DNA from: Mycteria americana
Lineage: Eukaryota; Chordata; Aves; Ciconiiformes; Ciconiidae
Assembly (NCBI RefSeq): GCF_035582795.1
Contig: NC_134365.1
Location: forward strand, 221,605,887-221,669,886
Reading direction: 5' to 3'
Length of the DNA stretch: 64,000 bases
Shown here: piece by piece, positions 21,609-31,231 of the stretch
Position numbering within the stretch: the first letter of the stretch is position 1
How the letters are laid out: the number at the start of each line of letters is the position of its first letter
Position numbers and translations under genes: made by a program
Notes under the pieces: generated by a model
Told to the model about the DNA's origin: nothing
What the model saw: only the letters and a program-made list of their open reading frames with translations
The model's database searches: none

Positions 21609-24600
21609 AGTGCCTGCTTAAACTAGAGGCTGCATTGTACTGCAGACCAGCCACCCCGATCACATTAAAAATGTATGTATAAAGAGTGTCAGCATATGAT
21701 GAAAAGATGCTGTAGACTACAGATGAATTTGCAAGGGATTGACATGAACAGGGTGATTCAAAAGCGATAACTCTGCACAAAAGCAGCTCCCAGCCTTGGA
21801 GATGTTTTCCTGCAGAGCTATCTGTCTCTGCTAACCAGCTTTGCTGCCTTTGCTGGAACTGGTGCCCCCCACCCAACCTCCTTACACCCTGCAAAGCCTT
21901 CTTGTAGCTGGGGAAATAGCCTTCCCTCCTGTTTTAATTCATCCTCTTGACCTTGTGCAATTCTCACCGGCCCTAAAGGCACTGTTTTACCTTCAGGTCT
22001 GTGACCTCTGGTACTACAAAGTGCTGCACAGAAACACCCAGTGCATTCAGCTCCTGGTCTGGACGTCTTTGCTTTACCTGCCTTGCTGTAGGTTATCTCC
22101 TTTAGCCTTCCTGGAGCACGAAGGAGCAAGACTGAAGAAAGTCAATGGACTTATGGCACAGCTGGATTGACTCATGTTAACCTCCCCTATGCAATTTATG
22201 GCTGCTGCCTAAGGTATATCCTTAAGTGCTTTGTAAAATCTATTTTAAACTGTCTCCAGGGGAATATCTCCTCTGGAGAAAACCTGGCAAAGCATAACAG
22301 CACAGGGTGGATTTTGCTGATGATACACCTTCCTTTGCTTCCTTTTTTTGCAATCGTCCTACCTGCCTGCCCCTTGCTCTGCATCAAACATTCCTCCTCC
22401 CACCTTGGTGCTAACAGCCTTTTCATATTTCCTGTTTTTTATCTCCCTCCCTGCTGACAGCGGGATCTAGCCTTTCCAAACTGCCTCTTTTTAATCTTCT
22501 CCTGCAAGTCAGTCCCTTTCAACAGTGTTCTTAAAGAGCACGGAGGAGAGGAAGGGGAAAAGATGGTTTTATTTCTCTTTGTAGAAACTCCAGCCCAAAT
22601 TAATGGAAATTACCACAGCAAAAGCATAATAACAGGCCTATAGTTGACCACAAAGCTGAGACACACTGTTTGCAATTGCCTTGGGGATGCTTACCCACAG
22701 GGAACTCTCCTCTGCTGGAGGGGTAATGAGGAAAGGAAGAATTCAGGCTGTACAGGCTTGTTCATTGCCTGAGAAAAATCTCTACATGATGTGATAGGAG
22801 TTTTCCAAGTGGAAAATGGAAGTAGAGACCCAAGCCCAGCAGTGAGAACAGGCCATGCTGGGACTGAGCTGGCCAGGCCATCCTGTGGGTTGCTTCTGCA
22901 TCCATCACGAGCCCAGCAGACCTGGCCATCATTCCAGCTGGATGGCCGAGGGATGGTGCAGCCTGCCTGCCACCTGAAATAGCACTGTGAATCCAAGGGA
23001 GGGAATTGAACTCACTGTTTATTTTTGCATTATGCTGTTTCTGAACAAACTTACAAGACAAATTGCTGTGTAAGGGTTCCCCCCCCCCCCTTTTTTTTTT
23101 TTTTTCCTCCTTTCTATAAGCAGCACCACTCCTTTGGTAATCACGAGGATTAAGGAAGGGTTGCTGCAATCTGGGGGGGCTTTCAGAAAGACTGCACAGT
23201 CATCCCTCTGAGGCTCTCCCTCTGATTTATAACAGGAGAAGTCTGGGGCTATGCTGTCCACTTTGCAAGAGCACAGCTACCCCCTGAGTCTGTCCCTACC
23301 GCTGCCCAACAGTCTGGTGTGGCAAACCCACGCAGCACAGGACTAGCAAAGGGTCGGCAACAATTTTGCAGAAGGATTGCACTGGCAGAACAAAACACAG
23401 AGCCCAAGACTCCTTGGACCTGTGCAGTGGCCACCAGACAGGCTGTGCTGCTCCGGTGCTCGAGCATGGTCTGGTCCCCATCTGAAGTCAGCTGTCCTAA
23501 CGGTAGGGAGGTGCAGCCTTTCTGACTTTATAAAGTCATTCTGCAACCCCATCCAGGGGTATTCCTGGCAAAGCACATTGCAGCTCTTGACTTTTCACGC
23601 CCTACAAAACAAATTGCATTGTTGTTATTAGTTTGTTGTGGTTTGGAAAGTACCCTGGAGCAACTCGAGGTTGTGCTGAACAAGGCAGGAAACCGTCTGC
23701 GAGCCGAGCACTTGTGCTTAGCCAGGAAAGAACCTTCTTCTCCGCCGGATGCAGCGAGAATGCCACAAATCCATGGGTTGCCAAGAGCTGGAGGGCCCAC
23801 TGTGAACATCATGGCCCGTCTCTTCCCTACTCCTGTCCAAAGAACTTCATTCCTATTCCTAGTCTGTTTATAGAAACAGATGTTACCTAGTCCTGGCTTG
23901 AAAACTGAGAACAGTGCAAAACTCCCCCAGATTTGGCTTTCTGATGCTCACGGTTAGCATATGCTACTCGTCCTTCCTTGAATGGGTCCACCTACATCTC
24001 TGCAGCAGCCACTCACACGTCTGTCTTCTAACACCTTCTTTTAAGCCAGAAGTCACTTCTGTGTGTAGGTACCTCTGAAGAGAGCTGTAGACTCTCTTAA
24101 CCGTCTCCTCAATGAACAAAAGGCACAGCACACAAATATGCAAAAAACCCTAAAAAAAAAAAAAAATTTAGTCTGTTCCTCTGAGGTATGCTAATTTGGT
24201 CTCTCAAAATGGCGGGACAAACAGACTGGTGAAATATCTAAACCAGACACTTAACCACCGGCCTTTCCACCCTCCACCACCGTACTTCTCTGCACACCCC
24301 AGACCTTACCATAGGACTACTTGCCAGGGTGTGAGGAGTTAATGCATTTTCTCCACTCTGTATTTATTTTCCCTTCTGCATATTTGGGCTGGACTTAGAA
24401 GGTTTGGTTTCTCTACTGAATTCCATTCTGGAGCCAAAACCTACAAGTTACCCAATGGTCTGTGGTTGCACACTGATGGTATAAGACCAGGAACACAATT
24501 TGTGCTTGGGTGGAAAGGAGCCCCGAGATGGGAAGAATGCAGAAAATAGAGGCAGCTGCACCAAAATAACACCAGGCTCGACTTTCACCCCATAATTACA

Positions 24601-25214
24601 GCTGCATCTGACAGTAACCCCTTCAAGGAGCACAGCAAGGCTGTCTGGCTCTGTGGTCAAATGGCTTAGCCACGAGCTCAGCCCAGTCTGCAAGAGGGCT
24701 GGGTTCAACCTTCCTTTCTGGTCCTGCATCCCTGGGGAAAGTTCTGCCTTTCTCAAACTGGAAAGTGGGAAGGAGCCTTAACACTCACATGCTTCAGTAA
24801 GCTCCTGTGACAAGTACTGATAATGCAAAAATAAGAGTTACTACTCTTATTGCTGCAAAATGTGGCCGTCCTGCCAAAGCATGACAAGTCTGCGGCTATT
24901 GGAGTTTCTCTCCTAGGCTGGACCTGTGGTTCCTTTTGGTGTCCACCCTCCCTGCCTCCCCTCCCCATCGCCCTCATCCCTGCCCCTCGCCACCAAAGCA
25001 GCATCTCCACAGCAGCTGGGTGAAGTATGTGAGTTGGTCCTTGCAGTGGCCCACAGCCTGGGACACAAATCCCATCAATGTCAGCTGGCGCTGGATGAAG
25101 CCTTCAAGGAAGAGAGACCATCTAACACCATGAGAGCAAAAGGAACAAGCACAACTGACATTTTGGGGGCAAGGACAGACCATCATTCATGAAGATGTAC
25201 GAGTTCAGTACAAA
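21609..25214. other. interval between CR1 and the SLCO2B1 3' end
   Basis: Contains a C12 run directly followed by a T15 run (23079-23105) and an A-run near 24152-24165. No coding exon or CR1 3' end was recognised. Confidence 0.6.
23079..23105. repeat. poly-C/poly-T tract
   Basis: Twelve Cs are followed immediately by fifteen Ts. On the minus strand this is A15-G12, a run of guanines able in principle to form a G-quadruplex. It is also prone to sequencing error. Confidence 0.85.
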
Positions 25215-25598
25215 ACCATTTCTTAAAAATGATTTATTAAAAAAACCACAAAACCTTTCAGCTATATGGTTAATGCTCAGTGCTGGCATCACCAACACTG
25301 TCAGCAGGAACAAATGCTTTGGAGGACATAAATCCAGAAGACTGCAGTGTCCAAAGGTTAATGTGTGTGGACTAATCCACATGAAGAGCAAGTTGCACCA
25401 TTGAGGTGGAGGCGGCAGGCGTAGAACAGCGTACAGACAGACTCCCATGGCAGTACAGAAGTAGTACATCGCACCCAGAAGATTAGGAAGCAGCCCCATC
25501 GTCTATCTCTCCAAGCATCCATCCTTCACAGTTCAAGTGTGGGGTGATTCACATGGCTTCACCTCCCTGGACATGGATCGCAATTCACTTTTTTGGCA
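25215..25598 (-). other. SLCO2B1 3' UTR (end approximate)
   Basis: Non-coding continuation of the last exon after the stop. The end is inferred from the polyadenylation signal and assumes cleavage 10-30 nt beyond it. The length of about 380 nt is short but plausible. No open frame or repeat was recognised. Confidence 0.6.
25233..25238 (-). promoter_or_regulatory. polyadenylation signal AATAAA
   Basis: TTTATT on the plus strand is a canonical AATAAA on the minus strand. It lies about 360 nt downstream of the SLCO2B1 stop codon and is the best-placed signal I noticed. Confidence 0.65.
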
Positions 25599-25773
25599 TC
25601 ACACTTTGGATTCTGGGCTCTTTACGGGGTTTCCTGACAGTTTCTCCTTCTCTGGGTCTGCCTTTGTCTCTGCTGCGCTACTGGCTTCCCTCTCCTGCCG
25701 TCTGAGAATCACATACACAGTCGTGAAGCACAGGAAAGCGCCCACCTCAAAGAAAAACTGGAGACCAAGATAC
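25599..25773 (-). CDS. SLCO2B1: SLCO2B1 exon M: TM12, C-terminus and stop
   Basis: Last coding exon, 175 nt including the TGA stop at 25599-25601. It encodes YLGLQFFFEVGAFLCFTTVY and VIL (TM12). The rest is a charged cytoplasmic tail of about 34 residues, RRQEREASSAAETKADPEKE onward, ending PESKV. The RYLGLQ/RFIGLQ start and TM12 match the family. The final S-K-V fits a class I PDZ ligand (S/T-x-hydrophobic), and mammalian OATP2B1 ends in a similar S-R-V. Binding to PDZ scaffolds such as PDZK1 is an inference from mammals. The acceptor is GCCACAG|GTATC. The exon continues into the 3' UTR without another intron that I can see. Confidence 0.96.
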
Positions 25774-26342
25774 CTGTGGCGTGGAAACACAATAAATCAG
25801 GACACCAAGCACCAACACCCAATGTCCCTGGGCACCCAGCAGATACTGAACATGGGGATGGGCTCCTTGGGCACATTGAGCAGTGGGCAAGCAACAGCTG
25901 CAAGCCTGGCTCCTGAGAAGGGTGGCAGAAAGAGGAGGAAGAGCTAGGAATAGCAACTTCTCTTTGGTGTCACATTAACAGATCATATCTCCTGGTAAAA
26001 AGGAGGCATATAAAAACGTGTCTTGGGGTTGAGGGTGAATAGGACTTGCTGCAGCTATTGGGCACGGAGTCACTTAACAATATATTTGCAACAGGGATGG
26101 AAGACCACCTACAGCTCCCTTCCAGCCTCCCCACGGCGCACAGGCTGGATTTGGTGTCCCCTGTGTGTCAAGCTGGGCTGTTCTGTTGGAAGATGAACCC
26201 CAGGGTGCAAGGCACCCTGCATGGACCCTGCACCACCTCCCAGGCAGCTTTGAGGCTGGGGGTCACCCCTGCTGCTGCATTACCTTCATGGAGAAGGCAT
26301 CAGGCCAGGCTGCTTGTGTCTTTGCTGGTGAAATAAGTAATC

Positions 26343-26545
26343 ATAGCATCATAGAATAGCCCAGGTTGGAAGGGACATCAAAAGATCTTCTGGTCCAACA
26401 TTTCATGGTAAAGGGGGCCTAGATGAGATTATCTAGCACCCTCTCCAATTGCATCTTGAAAACTTCCAGTGACGGGGACTCCACCACATCCCTAGGGAGG
26501 TTGTTCCAGTGAACGATTGTTCTCACTATAATGCAGGGAGCGCTT
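26343..26545 (-). mobile_element. CR1 LINE 3' fragment (different subfamily)
   Basis: On the plus strand it starts with the reversed tail CATAGCATCATAGAATAGCC. It continues with CAGGTTGGAAGGGACATCAA, GGGACTCCACCACATCCCTA and GTTGTTCCAGTGAACGATTG, then TTCTCACTATAA. The internal sequence differs from the copies at 16590 and 53217, so it belongs to another CR1 subfamily. Confidence 0.85.
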
Positions 26546-26605
26546 CTGGAAGTGGACCTCTGTGGTCTATAGCATCAAGTTAGCATGGTCCTTGGCACGG
26601 CTTTG

Positions 26606-27163
26606 GCTTGTACTCAGCACTGGTGAGGCCGCACCTCGAATACTGTGTTCAGTTTTGGGCCCCCCACTACAAGAGGGATATTGAGGTACTGGAGCGCGTA
26701 CAGAGAAGGGCAACGAAGCTGGTGAAGGGTCTGGAGCAGAAGTCTTATGAGGAGCGGCTGAGGGAGCTGGGACTGTTTAGCCTGGAGAAAAGGAGGCTGA
26801 GGGGAGACCTCATCGCTCTCTACAACTACCTGAAAGGAGGTTGTAGAGAGGTGGGGGTCGGTCTCTTCTCCCAGGTAACAAGTGATAGGACAAGAGGAAA
26901 TGGCCTCAAGTTGCGCCAGGGGAGGTTTAGACTGGATATTAGGAAATTTTTCTTCACCGAGAGGGTTATCAAGCATTGGAACAGACTGCCCAGGGAAGTG
27001 GTTGAGTCGCCATCCCTGGAGGTATTTAAAGGACGTTTGGATGAGGTACTTAGAGACATGGTGTAGTGATGGTTTTTGGCAGTGTTAGGTTTATGGTTGG
27101 ACTCGATGATCTTAAAGGTCTTTTCCAACCTATATGATTCTGTGATTCTGTGATTCTGTGACT
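26606..27163 (+). mobile_element. CR1 LINE 3' fragment
   Basis: A plus-strand CR1 of the same subfamily as 16590-17826. It covers the end of the coding region (an open frame from 26608 to 27066 with [36 protein letters not shown] and [17 protein letters not shown]) and the 3' end with three GATTCTGT units. The 459-nt frame is uninterrupted, indicating a young copy. It is antisense to SLCO2B1 and truncated, so it has no reverse transcriptase active site. Confidence 0.95.
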
Positions 27164-27344
27164 TCCCTCCAAACCATTCCTGAGCACTGCTGGGAGTCAG
27201 CACTGGCCAGGGGGATGCGAGTGTCCCTGTTTGCTTACCATGGCATATGCAACAACTTATCCCACGTCGAAGGTGGCCTGATGCCACATTCCCCCTGGGT
27301 TTCCCTCTGCACCCCCAGCCCTTACCCTGACCGCCCACCCCTAC

Positions 27345-27465
27345 CTTTGCCTGAAGAGGTTATTGTCGTAATATCTGCAGGCTGCCTTCCTGTCGCACTT
27401 CTTCTCCCAGAAGATGCAGGTCGTGTCGATGGCGCTGCCGTACAGAACGGGCCCCGGCATCCACG
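27345..27465 (-). CDS. SLCO2B1: SLCO2B1 exon L: end of TM11 and extracellular loop 6
   Basis: This 121-nt exon (two bases, 39 codons, two bases) completes an alanine codon and reads WMPGPVLYGSAIDTTCIFWE, then KKCDRKAACRYYDNNLFRQ. The P-x-P-x-x-x-G-x-x-I-D-x-x-C stretch and the C-x-Y-Y-D/N-N motif are diagnostic of OATPs. The cysteines probably form disulfides in the last extracellular loop. The acceptor is TTCCAG|CGTGG and the donor is CAAAG|GTAGGG. Confidence 0.96.
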
Positions 27466-28176
27466 CTGGAAGCAGAGGGTCAGAGGGGGCTTTGTTATGT
27501 TACGGGAGCACCTCTGCGGGGACAGACCCAACCCTGGTTACTTTCCCATGTCTTTGGGCGGAATGTGGCTGGAGATGGTTTTCTTTGCTGTGGCCCATGA
27601 AGCCACTGGTCCTGCACAGCACGCCAAGGGCCGGTTGTGCCGGTTTGCACCCCACCAAGATGCAAGAAGGTCCTTCTTTCTCATTGCTCTTTGATAAGGG
27701 ACCATCACTGATCCCAGGAATGATGTTCACCTCTTTCATGCACTGCACTCCTTCCCATGACTGCAGTGGCATGTTCTGGGGGCCTCCAGGTGAAAACTGA
27801 TTTCCACCATAAGAAAAATAACTAGTGGGATCACAGGACACATTTTGCAGCCACCCTGATATGCTGGAGGCAAACATGCAGCATCTGCACACAGCCAAGA
27901 GTTGTCCTCCTGGACCCAAACTTATTCCCTGCCCTCTTTTATTTAGCTGTGTAGATGTAGCCCCACGGAGATGCCTCTTCCCCTCCCCACCATGTGCAGC
28001 CCCCCAGACCCTGCAAGGCATCATCTTTCCCTGGCTTAGGACAGGCTTTGGTCACTCTGAAACTCTGAATAAACAGCACTTCTTCAGCCCTGGGGCTGCT
28101 CAGGGATGAAATCCCCATGAATCCCCAAGAGCTGCCATGATTTTCCAGGACGGCATTTCAACAAGTTTTAATTTAC
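27466..28176 (-). other. SLCO2B1 intron between exons K and L
   Basis: An intron of 711 bp. No repeat or exon was recognised. The plus-strand open frame covering 27158-27694 is antisense to exon L and has no recognisable similarity. Confidence 0.7.
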
Positions 28177-28241
28177 CTAAAACTCTCAGCAGCATGAACT
28201 GTATCCCAACTGCAAACGATTTGTCTTCAGGCTGGATGCTC
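28177..28241 (-). CDS. SLCO2B1: SLCO2B1 exon K: start of TM11 (65 nt)
   Basis: The smallest secure exon: one base completes an arginine codon, then come 21 codons and one spare base. It encodes SIQPEDKSFAVGIQFMLLRV followed by leucine. The E-D/E-K-S/T-x-A-x-G-x-Q-F motif before TM11 is universal in OATPs, so the call is firm despite the length. The acceptor is TTTTTCAG|GAGC and the donor TTAG|GTAAAT is somewhat weak. Skipping this exon (65 nt, not divisible by three) would shift the frame. Confidence 0.94.
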
Positions 28242-30078
28242 CTGAAAAACAAAATGGAAAGCGTGCCCTCTGGTATTTGCGCAAAGATGGATGTTTCCTT
28301 CCCTGGCATCGCATGAAGCCTTACCCAAAAAAGTCATCCTTCAACCCAACCACGAAGGACCCCAGGCAGTTTCCATTTACGTCATCAAAAATGACGTTCC
28401 ATTCATTAATGCTAGAAGCTTACCACAGCCTTTTCTTGGCCTGAAAAACCTACCAAACTCTGTAGGAGACAGGGAGGAACTCAGCAAAGTATTTTTGTTT
28501 TTAATTTAAAGAATCCGTATGAGTAACACACAAACAGAAACCAATATAGCTGCTGGCTCTGCCAAACACAAGCAATACTGTAAGTGATTTACCCGTCGAG
28601 GAAGTGGCTTTTACTGAGGTGGGATGCGCCAGTGTATATTTTGGTGGTACCCCAGTTTTCTGAAATAAATATTTCAGGCCGTGTTCCCTGCTGGGGTCAC
28701 ACACGGGAGAGGAGCGGGTGGCAGAGGACGCACCCAGGGTCATCCCACCTCAGGGGACTCGGCTTCCCTTTCCTCTCTGGATGCCTAGTGTATGCATAGC
28801 TCACTCATGGCATAAAAGGTGATTTAATAATGCCGGGGGATGGAGGTAAAGACAGGTTTTAACCACAGCTTTTCCCTAAAAAGCAACTGTTTGGAGTGCT
28901 TCGACCACAGAAATGCGCTTGGAAATACCATTTATAGACTAACACAGAGATTCCCCCATGGCTTTCCCCTCTCCCCCAGCACAGCCCCAGCCTCAGCCTC
29001 TCCTGCCCGTCCCAGTCTCCAGCTCCAGCACCAAACTGGGGCTCGTGTCGAGGCTGGCTCCAGCCTGCCGCTGCCTGCCCCATAGGCACCCTTCCAAGGG
29101 TGTGGGAAACTAGAGTCCTAATTGCTTCTCTGCACTAGGAAGGGAGGCTGTATTCTCAAGCAAGACCCATCAGAAGGAAGGAAGGTAATTAAACTTAACA
29201 CGGAGCTGCGTTAAAAAGTGCCAAAGTACTGCTATGCTAAATTAATGCTGAGTTAATGGTGCATCTCGTTACTGAGGTATCATCAGCCGTAGGTGGGGAG
29301 AAGGAACAGGACGGCTGCTGGATCTGAAGGTTGTGCTGAGACCAGGAATGGGAGGTGCTGGGGGCAATGTGGGGTCCCTGCGGGCCCCACGGCCCTGTCG
29401 GTGGGTGGAGGTGCTGTGGGGGCCTGGCATGGCATGACACCCACTCACCCACCAGCTGCTCCTTGCCTGAGCCTGCTGGTGAACACCACGTTGCGTGCAA
29501 GAGCAATTGGCCATGCAGCACCGGTGGCTCCATGATAAAGGCTCCAGCAGCCTGAAATCTCCACTTGCTGCTTAACTCCACAGGGCGTTCAGCAGCAACA
29601 GCCAAAGAGACCTTGGAAGAGCCTCGGTAGTCTTAGGGCAGCCGGAGCTCTGTTAGTGCAGGGTCTTCAAGAGCAAGTCCTGAAGGTCTCTCCTGCTTCA
29701 ACATTTGAGACTGGAGATGCTCGATGTTTCTGTCCTGCCCAGACATGCCAGGTCTTTGCTAGCAAAGCTCAGCCTGCTCCTGAGACAGACATAGCCTAGA
29801 AGATGGACAACCACAGGCACTGCCAGATGACAGGAGCAGGGAAGCCCCATTCCCCATTCCCTGCACCAACACATGCAAGAACCATGTAAAAGCAACGGGA
29901 GGAACTGGGCACGAGGTGCAATATAGGGCTGATTTAACCCTCCAGTCCCTCAGCTGGAGAAAACCTTCCTCTGCAATTCAAGGACCCCTCGGTTTCCCAA
30001 ACACAACCTCTTGATGCCTTTTCTGCCGTGCTTAGAGGAGTGGCTGCACCTAGACCATGGCCAACCCAGTCTGCTCAC
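28242..30078 (-). other. SLCO2B1 intron between exons J and K
   Basis: An intron of 1837 bp. It is moderately GC-rich around 28950-29100 and 29330-29470 on the plus strand. No exon, transposable element or tandem repeat was recognised. Confidence 0.65.
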
Positions 30079-30248
30079 CTGAGGATGAGCATGAAGGACG
30101 GCGTGTGGGACGTGCTGGCGAGGATCCCCGCCAGGCAGGACAGGACCACAAAGGGCAGGAAGAGGTGGGAGCAGCCGGTGCCACAGGTCCCGGGCTTGGC
30201 AAACCCCTCAAGCCCATTTTTAGAGATGCAGCTGCAGTTGGTGTAGTT
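30079..30248 (-). CDS. SLCO2B1: SLCO2B1 exon J: end of loop 5 and TM10
   Basis: This 170-nt exon (56 codons plus two bases) begins NYTNCSCISKNGLEGF and continues with AKPGTCGTGCSHLFLP. TM10 follows (FVVLSCLAGILASTSHTPSF), ending in MLIL. NYTNCS contains overlapping potential N-glycosylation sites, a position that is glycosylated in mammalian OATPs. The TC-x2-GC-x-H and SHTPSFMLILR motifs match OATP2B1. The acceptor is CTTTGCAG|AACTAC with a good pyrimidine tract and the donor CTCAG|GTGAGC is consensus. Confidence 0.96.
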
Positions 30249-31212
30249 CTGCAAAGAGAAGAGAAAACCCAGAGGCTGCTCATCTGCTCAAGGCTATGGA
30301 GATACCAGGGAGAGCTGCCAGCTGTCATAGGGAGGGAGGGTGTTTAGGTTTTGTCTGTAAATAATTAGCAGTAATTAGCACTCAACACTTCAGGGAGAAG
30401 GGGCAGGGGGAAGAAAAAGAAACGCATACAGTGAAGCTGGCTGGGGATAACAGACTGAGCGGATGAGGAAACACATTTTCCCATCCCCACTTCCAGCCTC
30501 CAACATGCTGCCATCTCTGAAAGCAGGTCCCAGTTCCACCAGGTCCCATGGGCATCACGAGGATGTCACACGGGAGAGCACGCACAGCTGATGGGGGACC
30601 ACAGCACTACCTTGGTTCATCTCTCTGTGCTTCCAGAGGCCCCTGGCAGTGCTCCCAACCCAAACGCATCCTTGCCTTGTTCATGCGAGCCCTAGCAATG
30701 CCTCCCGACCCCCTGCAGCAATCCTTCTGTGCTCGTGCTTCCTTTCTTTCACGCCTGTCGTGCACTGAAGGTGCTTACCCACAGGTTTATTTCAATGTCA
30801 TCCTTTGCCAGCTGAACGCTTTGCCATCCTGCATAAATCTAAAATCTTGGCGTGGAAAAATCTCACCCACAGCTGATAAAACATTCCAGCCTGATGTGAG
30901 CCTACTGGCCTGTGTTATGTCTTTTGGAGGAAATCTCCAGGGGAGCAGCCTGGGCTCCATCACCTGTACCCAGCTTGTCTCCTGCTGTGAGACCCTTCAT
31001 CCAGGGGCTACGAGTTGAGCAGAGCTGGCAATCAAAGCCAGAGCCCAAGCTCAGGGGAGTATTAAATCTGAAAACACTTCCTAGGGGAAAATGCAAAACC
31101 TCACCTTTGAGAGAGAGTCATAAATAACCGGCTCAGCATTAGCAAAGGAAGGATGCCCTGGGGCGAGGGATATGGATTTTTTATTTTTCTCCAAATTTTA
31201 GTCACAATTATC

Positions 31213-31231
31213 TTTTTTTTTTTTTTTTTTT
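31213..31231. repeat. poly-T tract (19)
   Basis: A homopolymer run in an intron. On the minus strand it is poly-A and may be the tail of an unrecognised retroposed sequence. Confidence 0.8.

Larger units (their letters stand above)
25774..27344 (-). other. SLCO2B1 last intron with two CR1 copies
   Basis: A 1571-bp intron, about half made of CR1 sequence: a minus-strand fragment at 26343-26545 and a plus-strand 3' fragment at 26606-27163. The second ends about 180 bp from the donor of exon L. Confidence 0.8.

Noticed and set aside
1..25200. A neighbouring protein-coding gene (for example a homologue of genes that flank SLCO2B1 in mammals)
   Set aside because: No frame matched any neighbour that I could recall, and no long single-exon frame is present.
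27158..27694. 178-codon plus-strand open frame
   Set aside because: It runs antisense across SLCO2B1 exon L and GC-rich intron. No recognisable domain.
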